Origin: JBMYRH01 sp049602155
GTDB taxonomy: Bacteria; Myxococcota_A; UBA9042; PHBI01; JBMYRH01
Reading direction: 5' to 3'
DNA: 64,000 nt
Assembly (NCBI GenBank): GCA_049602155.1
Contig: JBMYRH010000024.1
Location: 15,227 to 79,226, forward strand
Part shown: positions 58,733 to 64,000 of the stretch, piece by piece
How the letters are laid out: every line of letters starts with the position of its first letter
Position numbering within the stretch: the stretch's first letter is position 1
Made by a program: the position numbers and the translations under genes
Notes under the pieces: model-generated
What the model saw: the letters and a program-made list of their open reading frames with translations, nothing else
Database searches by the model: none
What the model was told of the DNA's origin: nothing

Positions 58733-60073
58733 TCACGTGCTGAGGAGCTCCTCTGCGGCCCGCACCCCCGACTCGACCGCGCCCTCCATGAAGCCCGTGA
58801 ACGCGCGCGCCGTCTCGGTCCCTGCCCAGTGAATGCGCCCCACAGGCTCACGCAACGCAGCCCCGAAGCGCGACAAGGTCCCCGGGGGGAAGTTGGCGAC
58901 GGGGGCGCCACCGCTCCAGGGCTCAGACGCCCAGTCTTGTTCTCGGTAGTGGGTGGGCTCCAGGGCTCTGGGGCCGTAGAGGCGACCGAGGTGCGAGAGG
59001 ACGGCTGCGCGTCGCTCGGCCTCTGGGGCGTCGCACCACCCTCTGGCGGGCCCCGCGACGACGAAGGCGACCAAGCAGGCTTGGCCGCTCGCGTCGGTGT
59101 TGTCATAGGCGACGCTGATCGGTCCATCTCCGCTCACGGCCTCGCCGCTCAAGCCGTCGCTGCGCCAGAACGGCGTGTCATAGAGGGCCAAGCACTTCAC
59201 GGTGGCGCCCATGGAGGTCCGCTGAGTCAGCTGATCGCGGAGGGTCGGTAAGCCTGGGTCGTAGTGGATGCGATCCGCGATGGGCGGCGGGACAGCGACG
59301 ATGACGTGCTGGCCTGAGACCTCGCCCCCGTCATGACGCACGATGACGCTATCGGCGCCTTGTTTAATCGCTCGGACTGGGCAACTGAGCTGCACTTGGC
59401 CGGCGTCGGTGGCCAGCCGCTCAGAGATCTGCTGGGTACCCCCGACGACCCGGCTCTCTTGATGCCCCCCTTCGGTCTCGACGAGGGTCATCAGGCCCCC
59501 GCTCGAGCTGCAGTAGTGGAAAAAGGCCAGGCACGAGATCTCGCCCAGCTCCGCCCCCAGGATCACCCGCACCGCAGCGCGGATGACTGCGATGGCGTCG
59601 GGGCGCTTCACCGAGCGCCGGAGCCAGTCCTCGGCCGTCATGCTGTCCCACAGCTTAGCGTGGGGTGCCTCCCAGGGCCGCTCCGCCGGGACGGTCTTGA
59701 TCGCGCGTTCGATGCGGTGGATGCCCCACTGCAAACGGATCAATGTCCACGGGTCCAGCTTCGGGATCGTCCCTGCGTAGGTCGAGCGCCTGCCTCCAAG
59801 CTCGAGCACCTGCCGCCCTGAGCTGTAGGTCGGGTGGGTCTCCAGGCCGAACTCGCGGACCAAGTCGTGCATCCGCGTCTGCGTCGGACCGAGCCACTGC
59901 CCTCCGAGGTCGAAGACGCCGTCGCCCAGGGGCTCAGAGCGCGTCCGCCCTCCGACGCGGTCACGCGCCTCGAGGACGATGACGGAGCGCCCGGCGCGGG
60001 TAAGGTGCCGCGCCGCGGTGAGCCCAGCCAGCCCCGCTCCGACGACGATGACGTCCGCGCGCTGTTTGCTCAC
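58733..60073 (-). CDS. Flavin monoamine oxidase family protein
   Basis: The GTG at 60073 has a perfect GGAGG site six bases upstream and gives 446 residues; longer readings lack one. The FAD-binding motif VIVVGAGLAGLTAARHL, EARDRVGGRTRSE, the DLGGQWLGPTQ segment and the C-terminal GRIHWAGTETARAFTGFMEGAV flavin motif are complete. This is the pattern of monoamine/putrescine oxidases, in which the flavin oxidises primary amines to aldehydes with H2O2 release. The substrate is unknown, and there is no signal peptide, so it is cytoplasmic. No amine-catabolism neighbours are present. Confidence 0.94.
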   Translation of the reverse strand: MSKQRADVIVVGAGLAGLTAARHLTRAGRSVIVLEARDRVGGRTRSEPLGDGVFDLGGQWLGPTQTRMHDLVREFGLETHPTYSSGRQVLELGGRRSTYAGTIPKLDPWTLIRLQWGIHRIERAIKTVPAERPWEAPHAKLWDSMTAEDWLRRSVKRPDAIAVIRAAVRVILGAELGEISCLAFFHYCSSSGGLMTLVETEGGHQESRVVGGTQQISERLATDAGQVQLSCPVRAIKQGADSVIVRHDGGEVSGQHVIVAVPPPIADRIHYDPGLPTLRDQLTQRTSMGATVKCLALYDTPFWRSDGLSGEAVSGDGPISVAYDNTDASGQACLVAFVVAGPARGWCDAPEAERRAAVLSHLGRLYGPRALEPTHYREQDWASEPWSGGAPVANFPPGTLSRFGAALREPVGRIHWAGTETARAFTGFMEGAVESGVRAAEELLST

Positions 60074-60181
60074 ATTCGCCTCCTTCGCCGTGGGTTCGCT
60101 CACGCCTCGTAAGGTACCAGGACGCGCTGCGCCTGACACTCGAATCGGACCTCACGGCCTTGGGTATGATAGACCTTAGTG

Positions 60182-62197
60182 ATGGATCGCGCCGTGACTA
60201 TCCGCTGTGTTGTGCTGGTGTGGGTCGCCGTCTTCTGCGGGTGTGGTGAGTCATCGCCCTCTACCCCGGCGGACGCCGCGGCGCCCGAGATCGTGGGGAC
60301 CTCTGATGCGCTGGATGCCGGGGTGAGCGCCGTCGCGGACAGTGAGAGCGCGCCGACGACTGACGCGTGGTTTGACGTGGGAGATCTCTCGGTCCCTGAG
60401 CCGCCGCCCACGGTCCCAGACTCCCTCGGTGGGGGATTTATCGAGCTCACGCAAGGGATCGAGGGGTGGCCGCCCTTTGAGGTTGACCCCGGCGTGGCCG
60501 AGGAGAGGCTCCAACCGGAGGTGACCTACGGCATCTTCGCGGACCTGGACGGTGATGGCGCCGTGGAGGTCGTGGTCTCGGGGGCCGCGGACGGTGAGAC
60601 GATCCGTCGGGCGGTCTACCGCTATGACGCGGACACAGAGGCCCTCGTCGAGATCCCCAACCCGGTGCTCAGCCCAGGCGGTTCACCGATCTGGGAGGAC
60701 CTGGACGGCGACGGCTATCGCGACCTGATCTTGGCGCGCATCGGCGACTACGCGATCCGCTGGGGCCACGCGACCCAAGGGTTCGCGGGGACGACCAAGC
60801 TCGCCCCGGATGAGATCTTGGGGGACGTGGAGCGCACCGCGTTTCAGCTGATGGACCTCGACCGAGATGGCTGGCTGGACATCCTCATGCGCGGCGAGTG
60901 TGGCCTGCTGGTGTTGATGAGGACCGGTGTGCGCAGCTTCACCCTCCGCCCGGAGATGCTCCAGGGCTATGAGACGGCGACGCCCTACGCAATCGGCCTG
61001 TGGCAGGTGCCGGATAAAGCGCCGGTGGTCATGGTCCTCGGGCACGCTCAGTGCGGCTTCTACGTAGGCCTCGCCCTAGAAGGGATGGACGCCGAGGGCT
61101 ACCCCCTCTTCGAGCCGATCGAGCTCTATGACGGCCTCGCCGGGGGTGACGGCGGGGACCTCACGGGGCTCGTCAGCAACGCGCCGATGGCCTCGGCGGT
61201 CTCGGACTTGAATGGGGATGGCGCGCTGGACCTCTTCGTCAGCCTGGATCCCGAGCACGCGATCTTCGATGGCGCCTCAGGGTGGCCGGTCTCGGAGCTG
61301 ATGCCCGACAGCGGGCTCTACATCGTCGACTCGGACACGGAGGTCGAGCAGCTCCCCTGGGGCGTGGCGCTCCTCGACCTGGATCGCGACGGCCGCGACG
61401 ATGTGCTCACCGCCCACGGTGACGACCGCAGCCGCTTCGAGGGGATTCACCCCAGCGCGGGCCCCCAATGGATGACTGCGCACTGGAACGGCGGCAATTT
61501 CCGCTTCGCTGACGCGACTGAGCGGCTGGGCCTCGGGCAGCGCGGCGCGTGGCGCACCCTTTCGGTCGGGGACCTCGACGGTGACCACGCTCCCGACTTG
61601 ATCTTGGGCGGCCTTGGGGTGCCCCCTCTCGTCTACTTGAACCGCATCATCACCCCGAATCGGGGCTTCGCGTTGCGCTTAGAGGGCAGGGTCAGCAACC
61701 TCCTCGGGGTCGGCGCTGAGGTCGTCGTGACCCCTGACGGCTCCGAGACCTCGCAGCGCTACCTCGTCGGCGGGATGGCGAGCCCGAAGGTGTTCTCGAA
61801 CCCGACCCTCTACCCAGGGATCGGGGCCGCGTCATCAGCGACCGTCACGGTGCATTGGCCGTCGGGGATCACTCAGACCGTCACGGACCTGGGGCCTGAC
61901 GCGCTTCACGTCATCACCGAGCCCGACGTCCTCCAGGTGGCGCCCTTTGGTCGACACGTAGACGTCGGGGGCGACGAGGTCGCGACCCTGACCATCCGCC
62001 CTCAGTCCCCCGCGACGAGCGTCACCGTGGCGATCACCCACGGAGACGGGATCCCGAGCGCCGCGGAGGTCGCCGAAGACGGGTCATGGATCGTGACGGT
62101 CGCGCCGCCACCCACCCCGGGCTTCGCGCGCCTCGAGGTCCGCATCGATGGTCAGCCCCTCGCGGTCTATCCACGGCTCTGGTGGGACGCCCCCTGA
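60182..62197 (+). CDS. FG-GAP/VCBS and ASPIC/UnbV domain lipoprotein
   Basis: The ATG at 60182 (a GTG lies one codon earlier) gives a lipoprotein signal (LVWVAVFCGC). After an acidic spacer come several FG-GAP/VCBS-type blades with calcium-loop sequences (FADLDGDGAVEVVVSG, WEDLDGDGYRDLILA, LMDLDRDGWLDILMRG, VSDLNGDGALDLFVS, LLDLDRDGRDDVLTA, VGDLDGDHAPDLILGG). An ASPIC/UnbV segment (GVGAEVVVTPDG, QRYLVGGMASPKVFS, VTVHWPSG) follows, then a small C-terminal beta domain. This is the CRTAC1-like architecture, an extracellular seven-blade propeller with bound calcium and no catalytic residues. It is followed by a paralog 45 bases downstream. Confidence 0.92.
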   Translation: MDRAVTIRCVVLVWVAVFCGCGESSPSTPADAAAPEIVGTSDALDAGVSAVADSESAPTTDAWFDVGDLSVPEPPPTVPDSLGGGFIELTQGIEGWPPFEVDPGVAEERLQPEVTYGIFADLDGDGAVEVVVSGAADGETIRRAVYRYDADTEALVEIPNPVLSPGGSPIWEDLDGDGYRDLILARIGDYAIRWGHATQGFAGTTKLAPDEILGDVERTAFQLMDLDRDGWLDILMRGECGLLVLMRTGVRSFTLRPEMLQGYETATPYAIGLWQVPDKAPVVMVLGHAQCGFYVGLALEGMDAEGYPLFEPIELYDGLAGGDGGDLTGLVSNAPMASAVSDLNGDGALDLFVSLDPEHAIFDGASGWPVSELMPDSGLYIVDSDTEVEQLPWGVALLDLDRDGRDDVLTAHGDDRSRFEGIHPSAGPQWMTAHWNGGNFRFADATERLGLGQRGAWRTLSVGDLDGDHAPDLILGGLGVPPLVYLNRIITPNRGFALRLEGRVSNLLGVGAEVVVTPDGSETSQRYLVGGMASPKVFSNPTLYPGIGAASSATVTVHWPSGITQTVTDLGPDALHVITEPDVLQVAPFGRHVDVGGDEVATLTIRPQSPATSVTVAITHGDGIPSAAEVAEDGSWIVTVAPPPTPGFARLEVRIDGQPLAVYPRLWWDAP

Positions 62198-62242
62198 GGT
62201 GATGGGCGCGACCCGACAGAGGCCCTTATGGTAGGACAAGGT

Positions 62243-64000
62243 ATGCGTGTCCTCCCCTCATGGCGCTTCGCGTTATCGCTGCTTTGCTCGCTGCTCTTGG
62301 GCTGCAGTACGGCGCCCGAGCCGACCTCGGATGACGCTGGGGAGGCCCGCATCGAGGACACGGGTCCAAGCGGCAGTGACGGTGACGTCGGTCCCCGCAC
62401 CCCAGCGCCTGTGGAGGCCCGCCTCCCCGAGGACCTCGCCGGGGGCTTCGTCGACCTCACGGCTTCCGTGAGACCGTGGCCACCCTTCCCGGTCGATCCC
62501 GGAGAGGTGATGTCGGAGCGACTGCCCGACGTCACCTTTGGGGTCTTCGCTGACTTGAACGGTGGCAAGAGCTTAGAGGTGATCTTGTCGGGCTCACTCG
62601 AGGCAGAGGTCTCCCGCCAGACGTACACCTACGACAGCGACGCGGGTGCGCTCATCCCGTGGGAGGCAGATGCACTCCCTCCAGGGGTCGTCATGGGCGC
62701 CCTCGATCTCGACGGAGACGGCCATGTCGACGCGATCATGGCCGAGGATGGGGGCATGATTCGTGTGCGCTGGGGGGACGCCCTAGGTGCCTTCGAGGCC
62801 TTCACCGAGTTGACGACCGTGGCGCCGACCTTCTTCAGCGAGCGGACCAGCGTGCACCTCAGCGACATTGACCAGGATGGGTGGCTCGACGTGATGATGA
62901 ACGGGGCCTGCGGCATGGCGCTGCTCTTCCGCACGGGTCCTCGTGCTTGGTCGGATCGCCCCGCTGCGCTTCAGGGCTTTGACGCTCACGACCCCTACGC
63001 CCTGAGCACGTGGCCCAGTCAAGGCCGACCACCCGTGCTCCTCGCCCTTGGTCACCCGGGGTGCGGCTTCTATAGCGCCTTTCAGTCCGACACTCGCGAC
63101 GACGAGGGCTACCCGCTCTTTGAGCCCCTCTCTATCTATGATTCAGGTCAAGGTGGGCCCTCGGACGATGGGGTGAGCGCGTTCATGTCCCCGATGGGCG
63201 CGGCGGTCGCCGACCTCGACCGCGATGACGCCCTCGACCTCGTGATGACCCTCGACCCCGCCCACATCATCCTCGACGGTGCGGTGCCTTGGCCGGTCTC
63301 TTCCACTCAGCCAGACAGCGGCCTCCTCTTCTCGACCACCGAGAGCGGCGGCTTTCAGGTGGGCTGGGCGGTCGCCCTCGTCGACCTGGATAAAGATGGC
63401 CTCGATGACGTCATCGTCTCTCACGGTGACGACGCGGCGCGCTTCTTGGGTGAGCAGACTTCACCAGGGCCGCAGCGCGCCACGGTGCACCTGAACCTGG
63501 GTGACTTTCGCTTCCTTGACGCGACCGCGTACCTCGGCCTCGATCGCTTAGGCGGCTGGCGCGCGATGACCACCGGTGACCTTGATGGTGACGCGGACTG
63601 TGACCTCATTATCGGCGGCCTTGGGGAGGCGCCGCGCGTCTATCGCAACGACGTCATGACACCGAATCGAAGCCTCGCGCTGCGCCTCGAGGGGCGCGCG
63701 AGCAACCGCTTCGGCGTCGGCGCTGAGGTGGTCGTGAACCCCATCGGCACGAGCGCTCAGCAGCGCTACGTGGTCGGCGCGAGCGGGGGCCCGAAGAGCC
63801 TCAGTGAGCCGCTCATCTATGCAGGTCTTGGGACCGCCGCGGGCGCGGATGTGACCGTCTACTGGCCCTCGGGCGCGGTTCAAGTCGTGGCCGGCTTGAT
63901 CGCGGGGAACACGCACGACATCACTGAACCCGACGTGCTCTCCATTGCGCCGACTGACCGCCACCTCACAGCGGGGTCATCCGAGGTCGCTGTGCTGACG
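62243..64000 (+). CDS. Second FG-GAP/UnbV lipoprotein, paralog (3' end beyond window)
   Basis: The ATG at 62243 opens a lipoprotein signal (LLCSLLLGC), and the frame stays open to the last base (586 codons). The domain order copies the preceding gene: acidic spacer, a GGFVDLT...WPPFPVDPGE segment matching GGFIELTQG..WPPFEVDPG upstream, FG-GAP blades (LDLDGDGHVDAIMAE, DIDQDGWLDVMMNG, VADLDRDDALDLVMT, LVDLDKDGLDDVIVS) and ASPIC/UnbV (GVGAEVVVNPIG, QQRYVVGASGGPKSLS, VTVYWPSG). One calcium loop is degenerate (FADLNGGKSLEVILSG). It clearly arose by tandem duplication. The stop codon lies outside the window. Confidence 0.93.
   Translation, partial: MRVLPSWRFALSLLCSLLLGCSTAPEPTSDDAGEARIEDTGPSGSDGDVGPRTPAPVEARLPEDLAGGFVDLTASVRPWPPFPVDPGEVMSERLPDVTFGVFADLNGGKSLEVILSGSLEAEVSRQTYTYDSDAGALIPWEADALPPGVVMGALDLDGDGHVDAIMAEDGGMIRVRWGDALGAFEAFTELTTVAPTFFSERTSVHLSDIDQDGWLDVMMNGACGMALLFRTGPRAWSDRPAALQGFDAHDPYALSTWPSQGRPPVLLALGHPGCGFYSAFQSDTRDDEGYPLFEPLSIYDSGQGGPSDDGVSAFMSPMGAAVADLDRDDALDLVMTLDPAHIILDGAVPWPVSSTQPDSGLLFSTTESGGFQVGWAVALVDLDKDGLDDVIVSHGDDAARFLGEQTSPGPQRATVHLNLGDFRFLDATAYLGLDRLGGWRAMTTGDLDGDADCDLIIGGLGEAPRVYRNDVMTPNRSLALRLEGRASNRFGVGAEVVVNPIGTSAQQRYVVGASGGPKSLSEPLIYAGLGTAAGADVTVYWPSGAVQVVAGLIAGNTHDITEPDVLSIAPTDRHLTAGSSEVAVLT

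Overview
This is a GC-rich chromosomal stretch from a deltaproteobacterial-grade bacterium, most likely Myxococcota. The exact class (Bradymonadia-like or Polyangia-like) cannot be settled from the sequence alone. The assignment rests on a very high share of secreted lipoproteins, extracellular proteins built from Cys-rich repeats (MopE-type CDG.DNDCDG, thrombospondin-type-3 DxDxDG, and CGxDGCGGSCG repeats), a MYXO-CTERM-like tail, a DUF4388 kinase-like protein and two MopE-linked surface proteins. A run of ten Ns at 9445-9454 marks a scaffold join, so this is a draft or metagenome assembly. No rRNA, tRNA, CRISPR array, insertion sequence or phage gene was found. Coding density is high: the longest non-coding stretches are about 150-200 bases (29280-29482, 58555-58732, 30410-30557, 53030-53171), and no gap exceeds 300 bases.

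Layout. 1-5345: the 3' part of a large Cys-rich surface protein, a GNAT acetyltransferase coupled to a small membrane protein, a lipoprotein made of four copies of an unrecognised domain, and a NuoE-like [2Fe-2S] protein. 5373-8736: an isochorismatase-fold hydrolase, an ECF sigma / membrane anti-sigma / CpxP-like periplasmic trio, and a compositionally atypical lipoprotein. 8833-11755 (minus): a lysine-pathway operon (HEAT-repeat protein, dapA, dapB, HExxH membrane protein) with GTGA overlaps and the assembly gap inside dapB. 11859-19379: a metzincin lipoprotein divergent from a CotH-kinase lipoprotein, two tandem polysaccharide deacetylases, then a MEMO1/AMMECR1 pair. 19387-22862 (minus): ffh and typA, the clearest housekeeping genes. 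22942-31541: a TPR lipoprotein, a giant lipoprotein of about 30 YD-like repeats, a Cys-rich lipoprotein, an FKBP prolyl isomerase lipoprotein with a good terminator, and a Gfo/Idh oxidoreductase.

31594-37172: a formyltransferase, a pseudokinase fused to DUF4388, a GT2 glycosyltransferase and two coupled membrane proteins; part of this may serve surface glycan synthesis. 37231-46376: three large consecutive secreted proteins, namely a MopE/TSP3 calcium-binding lipoprotein, a PNGase F-like deglycosylase, and a peptidylarginine-deiminase-like protein with 16 Cys-rich repeats. 46391-53029 (minus operon): an outer-membrane barrel, a lipoprotein and a VolA-like lipase lipoprotein. 53172-58554 (minus operon): an ADP/ATP-carrier-like transporter with HEAT repeats and a cyclic-nucleotide-binding domain, followed by a lipoprotein with PEP-synthase/dikinase domains. 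58733-64000: a flavin amine oxidase and two tandem FG-GAP/UnbV lipoproteins, the second cut by the window end.

The best candidate for an undescribed system is the 53172-58554 operon. It pairs a nucleotide-carrier-like membrane protein with a lipid-anchored, apparently extracytoplasmic ATP-grasp/phosphohistidine enzyme. Other notable items are the YD-repeat lipoprotein, the four-domain lipoprotein at 3478, the pseudokinase, and the adjacent PNGase F-like and arginine-deiminase-like enzymes, which suggest attack on eukaryotic-type glycoproteins.
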